DNA from: Hyalella azteca
Lineage: Eukaryota > Arthropoda > Malacostraca > Amphipoda > Hyalellidae
Reading direction: 5' to 3'
Assembly (NCBI RefSeq): GCF_000764305.2
Contig: NW_025935144.1
Location: forward strand, 217,738-281,737
Length of the DNA stretch: 64,000 nucleotides
Position 1 is the first letter of the stretch, and each line of letters starts with the position of its first letter. Position numbers and translations under genes: made by a program. Below the pieces are notes generated by a model, which saw nothing but the letters and a program-made list of their open reading frames with translations, searched no databases and was not told the origin of the DNA. This document shows positions 10,728 to 20,650 of this stretch, piece by piece.

Positions 10728-12021
10728 GTCAGAGGAATGAGGATTATGTCTTTTATTTGGATTAGTTTTACTCATTGCTGGTATAGTGTGAACTATTTCT
10801 CAATAATTTACCGATTTCAGTTGTAAAAATGGCTAAAAATGTTAATTTTTTCAAATATTTACTGCCGTTTATCGTCTGCTTGTACCTTTTGTGAGCACGT
10901 GAAACCTTTTGTAACTCGGATTTGAATGCTCACTCACAGTAGCGAGCGCTTGCGTTAAATCTCGATACGTCACTCGCATTCATAATGCCTTATTATGTCG
11001 CTAATGCGCTCTACACCTCTGTATATTGACAAAAATGGATTCCATCTATAAATTTCACGCATATCCATCATAACTCCATGTATCACTTATATGCACTATA
11101 CCAAGGATATGCATTGAGCCGCAATGCATCCACTCATAAGCATCGTACCTCATTATGTTCACAAATGTGCTCTATACATCTATTGAATGCTTAAAATTTG
11201 CTGGTTAGAAAAATAAAATCGAGCTTGCATCTCATTCAGGCTATAATGTAGTAATCTAGGCATTAATATGGATTAAATTGAGTGCCCCCTGAAGTTTTGG
11301 CGTTGATGTGCAGTACTCGGAACGCTGGTACGTCATCCTGCAAGTGCCCAACGAGTTTGTCCCAGCCAAGCATTGCGTCACGGCCAACTACACGAGCATT
11401 ACCAGCGGTGAGACTGTACACATCATCATCAATTAAACACAAATACATTACAATAAAATAGATCTCCCAACAAAATGTACTGCTCGCTCAAAACGCTCAA
11501 AATTTTTAATTAAGTTGCTATCAATCGAATCATATGAATCAGTAAATAATAAAATCGAATAATTTGATTAAGAAATTATATTGTTTCCCCTCTCTTTCCT
11601 GAATACCAGAAATCATAAAAGTATGGTAATCTTGACCAAGAATTCGTAGCCATTAATAGGTCTGCACATTCACTGTCTAAATTCATGAATCTGTTCAGTA
11701 TATGAGTATTGCGAGGCCTGATTCACATTTTTCTCTACAGCAATTTGATAGAACACTCAGCCATTCATTGAATTTTAGTCACGTTGTAAGCATGTTCTAA
11801 ACTCTGACCTGTATCAGTATTGATCTGAATGTATGGGTGTCAACGACCAGCTTTTCTGAATATTCTGCTTGCTCTTAGATGGAACATTCACGAACCGAAA
11901 AAGCGGTTGCGCCGACAACCGAACTGTGATCCACTCTCTGGTAGACCTGCAGTTGGTCGACCATGACTACCACACTTTCATCATACAAGCGCAGGACGAA
12001 CGGCCAGAGATCGGCGTCACG
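10599..12021 (+). CDS. Secreted lipocalin (apolipoprotein D / bilin-binding type), exons 1-3
   Basis: Joined exons 10599-10727, 11314-11407 and 11879-12021 give about 122 residues of a lipocalin, a secreted beta-barrel that binds small hydrophobic ligands. Residues 1-19 look like a signal peptide ending in ARAA. C30 begins the mature N-terminus (GFCSDVPRMPEFDIEK). The first conserved region, normally FD..KY.G.WYE, reads FDIEKYSERWYVI with W48. C64 and C85 are candidate disulphide partners. N68 (NYT) and N88 (NRT) are glycosylation sequons. LVDHDYHTFI (about 100-109) matches the TDY.xY strand. The spacing between W48 and the DY motif is shorter than in apolipoprotein D, so a strand may be missing or encoded elsewhere. 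The 3' end is uncertain; the next intron contains a LINE. Confidence 0.75.
11314..11407 (+). CDS. Lipocalin exon 2 (conserved Trp motif)
   Basis: The acceptor TGTGCAG|TAC and donor AGCG|GTGAGA bound 94 nt, phase 0 in and phase 1 out. It encodes YSERWYVILQVPNEF and then a Cys (C64), V-T and ANYT, the first strand pair of the lipocalin barrel with the invariant Trp. The Gly normally two residues before Trp is replaced (S-E-R-W). Confidence 0.75.
11879..12021 (+). CDS. Lipocalin exon 3 (DY strand)
   Basis: The acceptor TTGCTCTTAG and donor ACG|GTGAGC bound 143 nt. Phase 1 at the left matches exon 2 and the exon ends in phase 0. It encodes DGTFTNRKSGC, then DNRTVIHSLVDLQLVDHDY and HTFIIQAQDERPEIGVT. 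The DHDYHTFI segment is the counterpart of the TDY motif. Codon GC at third positions is much higher than in the flanking introns. Confidence 0.7.
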
Positions 12022-12145
12022 GTGAGCACATATTCATTATTTTCATTTTATGATACCATTTCCTGATACTATTGTATAATACTATAACGTGATGCCATGG
12101 CATGCTACCATTACATAAGCCCCCGATCTCTGCCGCGTCTTCGTC

Positions 12146-13155
12146 GTGGGGGTACCCTGGCCTGCGCGTCGGCCGGATGCCCGACTTACTCGCGGGCCGG
12201 GCCAAACGGCAGAGGCCCCCCCGCCCGGATCGCTACCGGACGGAGGCTCCATCATCTTTTCCTCTAAGGGCAGGGGAACCTCGGCCTCCCCTTCCCCCTA
12301 CCCACACCTTTGGCCGCCTTTCTCTCCGGGGACGCCCTATGCCCTTCTCTCCTCTCACCTTTTCTTCCTATTCGTCCTTCTTCTCCTGACCCAGGGTATC
12401 CATCCCAACCCTGGACCGGACCCCTGCTCAGTCTGCTCCCTCCCGGTTACATGGCAGCACTACTCGTTTCGGTGCTCCATGTGCATCGCCTGTGTTGAAC
12501 TGGCTGCCTTCCTCGTACAACACGATGTTGCGATTGCCTGCGTCCAGGAGACGAAGCTGTCAGCGGCCTCCCGCCCTCCCTCTTTCCCTGGATACGCGCT
12601 GGAACGTAGGGACCGTCCCGGTGGCCACGGTGGCGGTCTCCTAATCCTGATCCGTCACGACATCCCGTACACCGGGCGTGACATTTCTCTCCTTCTGCGT
12701 GGCGACGCCACCATGGAGGCCATAGCCATCTCCACTACGCTCAATGGCTCCCCTCTCTGTATTATCAATATATATATCCCACCAGCCACCTCCTGCCCCC
12801 CGGGATACTCCCCGGACCTCTCCGACATTGTCACCATTCCGGACAACTGTCTGATAGTGGGCGACTTCAACGCCCATCACCCCTCCTGGTTCTCCCACAC
12901 CGAGGACCAGAGAGCAGCAACGAGAGGGATCACCATCGATGACTTCATCTCTGGCTCCCCCTTAGCTTTCCTCAACGAGGATTCGCCGACCCGCCTCCCC
13001 TCCCACGGCCCTCCCTCCTCACCGGACCTCGCCATCATCACCGGGCAGCTGCTACTCAGCACCTCATGGGCTCCTCAAGTCGCCCTAAATTCCGACCATT
13101 TGCCCATCCTGCTCCATCTACCTCCCGCCGTGGAGTCTCCGGCTCCCCGGTCTGC
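12146..13155 (+). pseudogene. LINE ORF, N-terminal part: 2A-like motif, Cys pairs, endonuclease
   Basis: The ATG at 12146 is the first in a frame that stays open to 13426. A Pro-rich N-terminus is followed by a hydrophobic run and GIHPNPGP (N88-P91), then CSVC (94-97) and a second Cys pair that recalls the zinc finger common in this group. An apurinic-type endonuclease follows: QETKL with E135, GDFNAHHPSW (D240, N242) and SDHLPIL (D317, H318). The N-terminal endonuclease segment with the WN.NG-type Asn is missing: the Cys pair runs straight into ELAAFLVQHDVAIACVQET, an in-frame deletion near 12485-12500. The true protein leaves this frame at about 13155. Confidence 0.85.
12407..12418 (+). other. 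2A-like NPG|P motif in the LINE
   Basis: The codons read NPGP, preceded by LLLLTQGIHP. The 2A ribosome-skipping consensus is D(V/I)E.NPG|P. Here D is G and E is H, so activity is doubtful, but 2A sequences at the N-terminus of LINE proteins are known from several animal and trypanosome elements. Confidence 0.5.
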
Positions 13156-15585
13156 CGCTCTTACACTAACTTTAAGAAAGCGGACTGGCATGCCTACACG
13201 GCAGCAGTTGAAGCAGCGCTCGAGGCAGTCCCTCCCCCCACCTCGTGCGGAGGCGAGTCGACCCTCAGGGGCATCCTGGTGGCTGCTGCCAAGCAGCACA
13301 TTCCTGCGGGATTTCGTAAGGAGTTCTCCCCTGCAGTCAGCCCTGGCACCCGGTTGCTCATGGAGCAACGGGATGATATCAGGGCGCATAACCCTAACGA
13401 CCCCCGGCTCCCCGATCTCAACCTAGAGATCTCCACTTCCATACAAGCCCATGCCAGGAACACCTGGCGGACGCATCTCGCCTCGTGCAACAGGCGAACT
13501 CACCAGGCAAAACACTGGAACCTTCTCCGCTCACTATCCGGAAAACTTAGCCGCCCACCACCCAACCTGCCAATTCAATTTGGTCAGACCCCCCTCTCGT
13601 CGCAGCGCAAGATATCCACCGCCTTCTGCAAACTTTTCACCTCCATCGCTCCGCACTCCCAAAACCCATCCACCCGCCGCCTAATGCGTCGAATTTGGGC
13701 TGAGCATCCCCTGGACAGGGAGTTCGCCCCTTTCACCCCCAACATGGTGAAACTCGCCATCGGAGTCGCTAACAATTCTTCCGCTCGGGGTCCGGATGGA
13801 CTCACGGTCCTCCACCTCAAACACCTTGGCCCACGTGGCCTCCAGTTCCTCACCCACATCTTTAATATCTCTGTCGCCACGGCCTCCATTCCATCTATAT
13901 GGAAAAACTCAATAATTATCCCGTTACTAAAACCAGGTAAACCTGGTAACCAGGGCTCCTCATACCGCCCCATCTCCCTCCTTTGTCCAGCGGTCAAGAT
14001 CCTGGAACGCCTTCTACTCCCATACATTTCTGATTCCCTCGTCACGGTTTCTTCGCAACATGGCTTTAAACCAGGGCACTCGACAGTCACCGCCCTCCTC
14101 CCGCTCGCGCACCAGATTGCGACGGGTTTCAACTCACGCCGTCCCCCAGCACGTACAGTGGCAGCTGCGGTCGACCTATCGAAAGCTTTCGATAGTGTCG
14201 ACCATCCTTTCCTCCTTAGCATGATCGCGGCCTCAGACCTACATCATAATCTGGTCCGCTGGCTGTGCTGTTACCTTAGAGGCAGGATGGCTTCCTGCCT
14301 CTATCTGAGAACAAGGTCCCCCTTCAGAACAATCCATTCTGGAGTTCCCCAAGGGTCGGTCATCTCGCCAGCCCTATTTAACTACTTCATCTCGGACATA
14401 CCTGTTCCGACCTCTAACATCGCCTCATATGCAGATGACCTCACTATCTTTGTGTCGTCCCCGAGGCTCGACGCCGCGGAGGCTGATCTCTCTGAGCTTC
14501 TCCGGGGCGTCTCAGACTGGTCGACCGCCAAGAAACTGGCCGTGGCTCCTGGGAAATCCTCAGTCACGCTTTTCACCCCCGACACTCACCAACCCCGTCT
14601 TCACCCCTCTGCAACAATCTGCAATGGCATCATCCCCTTGGACAAAACCCCCAAAATCTTGGGGGTCACTTGGGATACCCATTTTACCTTCTCTCCTCAT
14701 GTCAGAGCCATTGCCACCAAAGCAACAGGCTCTCTACGCATCTTAAGGGCCCTGGCCTGCACCAACTGGGGCTTCTCCAAGGAGGACATCATTGCTACAT
14801 ACCGGACAATTACTCGTCCAATTTTAAATTATGCTGCCCCCATTTGGTACCCAGTAGCCTCACGCACCGCAATTGCAAGTCTCCAAATCATCCAAAACTC
14901 AGCCTTGAGACTAGCCACCGGCTGCCTCAAGATGGCCCCAATCGCCCATCTCCACTGTGAGACAGGCGTCCTCCCCCTGTCCGCCCACCTGGACCTGGCC
15001 TGTGCGCAATTTCTAGCCAGCGCCCTCCAGCCTTCTCATGCTTCTTTTAGCATCGTCTCCGCTCCCCCTGGAGACCGCCCCATGAAGGCTTCAGTCAGGA
15101 CAAGATTCGGCCACCTTGTGGCGCCTTTCCTGACTGACGGCAGGATGCCCGGCGGTGCCTACGGAGAAGCAAAACGCTCACTCCGAGGGGAGATAGCCGC
15201 CCGTGTTGCCGCGACGGCCGGTAGCAACGCTATCCTTTCAACCCCACCACCACCGATTGCTGCAGAAGAGGCTTCGCTCCCTCGTCCTTACCGCTCAGCG
15301 CTATCCCAGCTACGCTCGGGATACTGCAGCTCCCTTGCGTCCTACACCCACAGGGTCGGACGCTCCCTTAGCGCCGCTTGCCCGGAGTGCGGGGATCCCC
15401 TCCAATCCGTCCAGCACCTCTTCGCCTGCCCCGCCTTCCCCACGTCCCTCAGCGTCTCATCTTTGTGGGACAACCCTGTGGAGGCGGCGACGTTCCTGGT
15501 CACCCTCCCTGCTTTCGCCCATCTTCCCCCTCTTCCGGCGCCTCCCCTCCGACCACCACCAGAGCCTCCGCCCACGCGAGCGTGA
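13156..15585 (+). pseudogene. LINE ORF, C-terminal part: reverse transcriptase and Cys/His knuckle
   Basis: This frame (open from 13066, genuine from about 13155) joins the endonuclease part after a net one-base loss. Residue numbers count from the ATG at 13066. Reverse transcriptase motifs run in order: GPDGL near residue 242, LLKPGKPGN and SYRPISLL, QHGFKPGHST, AVDLSKAFD (catalytic Asp near 370), GVPQGSVISPALF, SYADDLTIF (YADD at 14428-14439, residues 455-458) and PKILGVTWD. A thumb-like region and CPECGDPLQSVQHLFACPAF (C-x2-C-x10-H-x4-C, from residue 772) follow. No RNase H domain is recognisable. The frame ends with TGA at 15583-15585. Third-position GC is very high compared with the host exons. 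Confidence 0.9.
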
Positions 15586-15600
15586 CGTTTTTGGCGCAAG

Positions 15601-15617
15601 AAACAACAACAACAACC
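15601..15617 (+). repeat. (AAC)n tail of the LINE
   Basis: Five AAC-type units close the element, as expected for the simple-repeat 3' tails of non-LTR elements that prime on target DNA. The AT-rich intron resumes right after. Confidence 0.7.
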
Positions 15618-15815
15618 AGGCAAACTTTACTGAATTAATGACGCGAGGAGATGTTAGTGCGCAATGAACTCTAGGGTTCGTCTCGCAATTAAATACTGCA
15701 CTGGCTGACTTCTCTATTGTGCATGAAGAATCACGAATTCTCTTGTTGAACATCTTGTGGGAAAGAGAAAACATTCCGAATTAAAAAAATTATTATAACT
15801 GAACATAACTTTCAG

Positions 15816-15912
15816 AATTCCTTATACACCTTCCATGCGCTGTATCAAATGGGCTTGCGATGTGCGATGGCTTGCGACGAGCTTCATTGCGATATGCGCA
15901 CCCAAACCATTG
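15816..15912 (+). CDS. Possible lipocalin exon 4
   Basis: The acceptor AACATAACTTTCAG precedes 97 nt that are open in phase 0, the phase left by exon 3. A good donor CCATTG|GTGCGT closes it in phase 1; without it the frame stops 27 nt later. It would encode NSLYTFHALYQM followed by a Cys-rich stretch (C-A-M-A-C ... H-C-D-M-R). The resemblance to lipocalin C-termini is weak, so splice signals and phase are the main support. Confidence 0.3.
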
Positions 15913-16025
15913 GTGCGTTGTCAATTATCACGAATTAACTTTTCTCTTACAATCTGGTCCCATACTATCCATGCCAAGTTTTCCTCTAACACTGAGGCCT
16001 GATTTATTAGTCAATATAAATTAAA

Positions 16026-16204
16026 ATTATCAGGGAGTGGAACTTTTCTTCAGAAGACGGTAGATCAAAAGGCAAGTTTCATGAAGTAGTTTTTCTTTAT
16101 TAAAAATCGCACGTGTATAAACATCGTTAATAAAGAAGAACTACTTCCTGAAACTTACCTTTTAATCTACCGTCTTCTGAAGAAAAGTCCCACTACCTGA
16201 TAAT
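16026..16204. mobile_element. MITE with ~75-bp terminal inverted repeats
   Basis: The ends are ATTATCAGGGAGTGGAAC and its inverse, ...CCCACTACCTGATAAT. The arms continue through CTTCAGAAGACGGTAGAT and TTCATGAAGTAG with few mismatches to a ~30-base centre (about 16100-16130). There is no coding capacity. A short AT-rich duplication at the ends cannot be separated from the terminal repeat. Confidence 0.85.
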
Positions 16205-16780
16205 ATAAATCAACGAATTCTCTGGTCATCAATTGCACATGTATAAACAAGTAAATTCTGCCATCTAATACCAATAAATTAAAATACAGACAAATACAGG
16301 GAAAATTATACACGAATGTCACCACATCGATATAAATAATTACTGCCAGGAAGAATGTACCTTAATCTAACCACATCAATACTAAAAATTGCATGAAAAA
16401 TTCACACGAATGTCACAAGTCAATAACAATTACTACACCTTTGAATCAGCTATGAAAAAGAGCGTTCGCGCTTACAAAATGTCTCATAAAAATCAAGGAA
16501 ATCATAAATCCCAAATATTTTGTTTGTGTGGTTTGATCCAATAAAAAAAATTCATTCTAACAATGATGTATATAGTTAAAGCATGAATAAAATTAATTTA
16601 AACTATCCATTATAACTCGCATAGGAACAATTCACCTTAGAATATGAACCTAGATTCGTGTACCCGAGAATAAATTCGCTGATTGAGCGTGAATTCAAAT
16701 CAATGGAGTCCACATAGTAGTTAATTTTGAATAATATTGTTTTCACCTCAAATAAGCGATCAAACTCACAGGAAATGCTG

Positions 16781-16952
16781 GACCCGTCACGGGGATCACC
16801 AACCTGCCATTCCTTAGATGCAATTATAGATACTCGCCCAGGTTCTATCCGGCATTTAGTTTTTTTTTTAGATTTAATTAACGCATGACCCTAGCAGGTT
16901 TAATTTGCATTCTAGATCCAAATTATTTCTTCAGTGTCTTGTCTCCGAAACT
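16781..16952. repeat. Dispersed repeat family, copy 1
   Basis: Shares ordered blocks with 54982-55203: GACCCGTCACGGGGATCACC, ACTCGCCCAGGTTCTATCCG, GCATGACCCTAGCAGGTTTA, ATTTGCATTCTAGA and AAATTATTTCTTCAGTGTCT. No coding frame is conserved between copies, so this is a decayed interspersed repeat of unknown class. Confidence 0.7.
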
Positions 16953-17189
16953 ACTGTAGTAACATACCATGATTACCACTAATATATTTTTTTAGATAAA
17001 TCAACTGTTTTTACGTCTAAATACAATATTATAACGTAACTCGATGGTGGATGACCTAAAACAAAAATATTTTATCATTTTTAAATTTTATTGTATAGCA
17101 TATCACCAAATTATTTTGAAAACATATTGAATGATAGTGAATGCGCATAATTTGAATGCGAATTTGAAATTCTAGAATTAGAAATCCTA

Positions 17190-17475
17190 AAATCCGAGCA
17201 GCCAGAAGTGGAACCGAGTATCCTGAAATCACTCTCAGATAAAGCCACGTCGCACTGTTCAGCATGGAGGCGCACGGAAGAATGAGGTGGCTTGGCGAGA
17301 GGCAAGTTAGAACGATAGCTCCAGCTATCGTTCTAACTTGCTTAAGTCTGAAAACGACCTAAGTCTGACTTCTTAGTCAGACTTAGAAGTCAGACTTGAC
17401 TTCTTGACTTCTAAGTCTGAAAACGACCGCCCGACTTGGTGGCTTTTTGTGCTCCACTTCTGGCTGCTCGGATTT
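17190..17475. mobile_element. Complex foldback element
   Basis: The outer inverted repeat is 23 bp and perfect (17190-17212 and 17453-17475, centred on GAGCAGCCAGAAGTG). Inside is a 19-bp perfect hairpin with a 2-base loop at 17302-17341 (GCAAGTTAGAACGATAGCT). After it, AAGTCTGACTT palindromes and two AGTCTGAAAACGACC copies are nested (17342-17430). The structure could form a multi-branched cruciform. There is no coding capacity; probably a non-autonomous DNA element that has acquired internal foldbacks. Confidence 0.8.
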
Positions 17476-17715
17476 GAGAATTTTGGAGTCTCTACATATC
17501 TTCAAGTGAAAACCGTGTCTCAATAATGCGTTTAGTTCATATAATCTGGAAATAGTGAATCGCTAGGCTTTTATATTCTTGTCGTACTCCCAGGACTGAG
17601 TTGTACCAATCTAGTCCTGTTTATTTCGATATAGTGTTAGGTCTTGTTTAGGTTTTATGTCTGTCTTTGAATTTTGACTTATAAAATGATTATATTTATT
17701 TTTAGTTTAGTCGAA

Positions 17716-17741
17716 CTGATGATGGAGCTGGACTCCGAAAC
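17716..17741 (+). ncRNA. Hammerhead-like core (CTGATGA...GAAAC)
   Basis: CTGATGA, a short stem GGAG/CTCC with a 5-base loop, then GAAAC match the conserved core of a hammerhead ribozyme (C3-A9 and G12-A15.1). The context CGAACTGATGATGGAGCTGG is of a type seen in interspersed animal repeats, including Penelope-like elements, some of which carry hammerheads. I could not build convincing stems I and III or place the cleavage site, so this may be only a core-like repeat fragment. Confidence 0.3.
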
Positions 17742-19251
17742 GTTTTCAATCTCGATATGGTGAATTTTCTGGGCGTTTTCTTTGCTTTTAAATTCCTTGT
17801 GAACTTGCACTGATAATATAAGTACTTATATAAAGTTTCTTAAGATTTTACATACACAATGTACATAAACAGCTCGCAATCATTTGTATATATACGTTTA
17901 TTTTATGAAAATTACCAAATTTTCTAAAAAATTACAATAATTGTGTTCCCTTTTGGTCGATTGTAACAAATATCTAATTCGGTAAAACAACAATAGCAGA
18001 AGTTCGTTATTTATGAATTTGAAGCCATCAAAAAATACAGGCAGATCAAAAATCATGAGATGAATGTCATCATGATAAATGTCAAAAATCATGATAAATT
18101 TCTCAAGTGTTAATTATTTAATAAATTGACCCAACAATTTGCCTATCCACACAATCTACCCATAGGAAGCTGAGCTATTTGCACTTGCCGTTACAATTAG
18201 TTCAAACTTCAGAGTCACTGAATTAGTCATAGACAATAGTGCGAGCAAATTTTCAAATGACATATTTGTGTGATAACATGTAAAAATGCTGTTAATCTCA
18301 ACTGAGTATTTCTCTTCTTTAAAATAACAATTAAAAAGTTATTCTATAGAAAAAAGATTTCAAGAATTTTGATAGTAAAAGTTGTCTGAACTCAAGCCAA
18401 AAGCCCTTTAAAGCAGCAGCTTGACTTCGATGACAGCAGCCCGACGTTAACTTTCTACAGGGATGATTCGGAAACTTTCAACAAAAACAGTTTATTTCCG
18501 AATAATATTGATTTTGTTCATCAGTAAGGTGTATGCATCAAATTTCTAATACGTTTCACCGAGAGGTAATTTTGTGATAATGTGCCACCCTTTATCGAGT
18601 AAGTTCAAATCAACTCTCACGAATTATTCGATGTCCTTTCCCTTTCCTCTTATGTCGTTACTGTTATTTGCAACGACCTAGGTCGTTTTGAAATGCAATC
18701 GCTTCATTCAATCCGGATTGAAAATTACCATTTCAATCTCAGTTTTGACTATAAATTCAGCCATGCATTTGTTAACGTTACATAACCTAGTATTAGCTTA
18801 TATATGTTATTAAGTAAACTAATTCTAGAGAGGATTTCCAATATTTTTTCCCAATAAAGCTGACGAAGTTATTTTTTAGTGAACACAGATTGCTAATTTG
18901 GATTAAATGATAAATTGTAGATGTCAAAATTCAGTCTAGTTGATTTAATGCAACAAGCTTAATTTGACCTTGATATTTGTGGAATTGGGACCGTAAAAAT
19001 GATACGACGAAAGTTTTAGTAGCCATTATCATCCAAGCACATTTTAGTGAAATTTGAAAACTCAATTGGAAATTCGTAGTTCGAGAGAAATATAATCCTC
19101 AACAAAGAATTGACTCAAACTTGTTTGTCAACATTATACATAAGCAGGAATCCTGGTAATTACTCGTAAATTCTAGCCAAGCAATTGCGTTTTACCTATT
19201 TAAAGAGAGTGCATGGGCGACGCTATTGTTTCAGGCTGAATCTTAACGTAG
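17742..19251. other. AT-rich non-coding DNA, probable lipocalin intron
   Basis: No supported exon or element end is seen. If the terminal exon at 19252 is real, this is intronic. Confidence 0.35.
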
Positions 19252-19410
19252 GCTCGACGGCAACTCAGAGGCGTAGGCCGAGCTATGCTGGCCGACAGCT
19301 CATTAGCGGCGGAAATTGAACTGTTTGCGGGAGATATGAAAACTGAGGACTTGACTCATTACTGGGATAGATTAAACTATCCAGAAGATGATAAGGAATA
19401 TTGGGGCTGA
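19252..19410 (+). CDS. Possible last exon (lipocalin C-terminus?)
   Basis: Open in phase 0 from an AG at 19250-19251 (TTAACGTAG) to a TGA at 19408-19410. An alternative acceptor is AACTCAG at 19268. The core from 19285 encodes MLADSSLAAEIELFAGDM, then KTEDLTHYWDRL and NYPEDDKEYWG. It looks like a real acidic, amphipathic C-terminal helix, and lipocalins end in a helix and tail of this size. Linking it to the gene at 10599 is inference; the acceptor is weak, no polyadenylation signal is obvious, and it could belong to another gene. Confidence 0.3.
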   Translation, partial: ARRQLRGVGRAMLADSSLAAEIELFAGDMKTEDLTHYWDRLNYPEDDKEYWG

Positions 19411-20454
19411 CCTAAAATGGTATAAAACGTTCAGGTTTTTTATTATATATATAATTAGAAATTAGTGCAGGTTTCCGAGTTATGAATAGAATAGAACAAA
19501 AAATATTGTGTTTGGAGGGAAGAACAAAATTCATCCTAGGTGATATTATTAGAATGAGATATCATTATGACACTTTATGCTATGACGAGATTTAAATTTT
19601 TTCCAGATTCCCTGCAAAGAAGAAGAAGATGACATTTGACAATTTATTGATAATCGAGAATTGTTATTTTGTATAATAATTCATAATAATGTGAGTGAGA
19701 ATATTTATATAGAATTTGTTGAAGATGAAATATTTACGTACGCGCTTTCAATATGACGATTTTCATGGAGCGGAGCTGATGTCAGAAAATAATTTCACAC
19801 GAGAATTAAAGTTCCCATAGACCAATTCAATGTTGACAACATTGAAATAATTTTTATTTTTCCCGCACTAATTTTGTTTTTTGTATGCTGGTGATTCACT
19901 GCATTTGTTTGGCAACAGAAGTTTTAGTTTAGCAGCTGGAGGTACGAGGGCGAGCTGCAGGTTATCCACATCTTATTCAACTTTCTATCCTGTGTTTTAT
20001 CATCACATCTTCAATTCTAACGTTTGCCAAACAAACCAATGTTTTTTTCTGCAATTGAACGTAATGGTTCAGCTTTTGATGATCAGATTGCTGTCCAAAA
20101 CGTTCGAAAATGTTTCTTTAAAGCAAACTTTACTATAGTAATGAATTTAAAAGGAATTATAGTCAATAATTTCCACAGTCGCAAGGGTCACAGACACTGA
20201 GGGATCGCTTGGAGACAAATTCCGCACAATGAAGTTGGGAAATAAAGTGAAGAAATAATTCGAATTGCGAAATATGTTATTTGATATTCACAACAGTAAC
20301 TAATTTTCATATATTGTGTTAATTTTCCGAAAAGTTAAGATGTCGTTGAGACTTAAGCGTTGGTAACTTATTACATTAATAATAATATAATTATAGCGGT
20401 TTCATTGTTAATTAGGCCGTAGGCCTGTCGCCGATTCTTAACATCGCAGAACAT

Positions 20455-20632
20455 TCACAGTTTTTTGCGGTCTCGAACTCGCAACTCACTGCTCCAATTC
20501 TGCTGTGCTTAACCGCCCGGTCTCCTCGCCGATTCTGACTAGAAACTGGCGCACAGAGCTGGGATCGAACCCGCGTCTCTCTGCTTCAATCTTTGGTACT
20601 CTGAACTTCAACAACTGTGCCACACTGCCCTT
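20455..20632 (-). mobile_element. tRNA-derived SINE-like dimer
   Basis: On the minus strand a polymerase III A-box-like TGGCACAGTTGT (20611-20622) and a perfect B-box-like GGTTCGATCC (20562-20571) are about 40 bp apart, as in a tRNA. The T-arm (GCGGG TTCGATC CCAGC) is nearly intact. Downstream on the same strand a second unit has GCGGTTAAGCACAG and a B-box-like AGTTCGAGACC (near 20465-20478). The tandem layout suggests a dimeric tRNA-derived SINE. Limits are approximate and no poly-A tail was seen. Confidence 0.5.
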
Positions 20633-20650
20633 GTTGGGCCACCCTGCCCT

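Larger units (their letters stand above)
12119..15617 (+). mobile_element. Non-LTR retrotransposon (LINE), I/Jockey-like, degenerate copy
   Basis: A sharply GC-rich block inside the AT-rich intron after lipocalin exon 3, in the same orientation as the gene. Order: short 5' leader, hydrophobic N-terminus with a 2A-like NPGP, Cys pairs, endonuclease, reverse transcriptase, C-terminal CCHC-type knuckle, short 3' UTR and an (AAC)5-type tail at 15601-15617. Ends are set by base composition and tail; I could not find a target duplication. The copy is disabled by an internal deletion in the endonuclease and a frameshift near 13155, yet the 2.4 kb reverse transcriptase frame is intact, so the insertion is fairly recent. 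The domain order and SYRPISLL, GVPQGSVISP and YADD motifs fit the I/ingi/Jockey supergroup; the clade is unresolved. Confidence 0.92.

Noticed and set aside
11408..11878. A missing lipocalin exon between exons 2 and 3
   Set aside because: Acceptor-like sites at about 11608 and 11740 give immediate stops in the required phase; exons 2 and 3 already join in phase 1.
13066..13155. ATG at 13066 as the true start of the reverse transcriptase protein
   Set aside because: The residues before about 13155 in this frame do not match the family, while the other frame still shows endonuclease (SDHLPIL); the frame is merely open there.
12641..15774. Many antisense and alternate-frame open frames of 60-212 residues within the LINE
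   Set aside because: GC-rich coding DNA opens other frames; only the endonuclease and reverse transcriptase frames carry family motifs.
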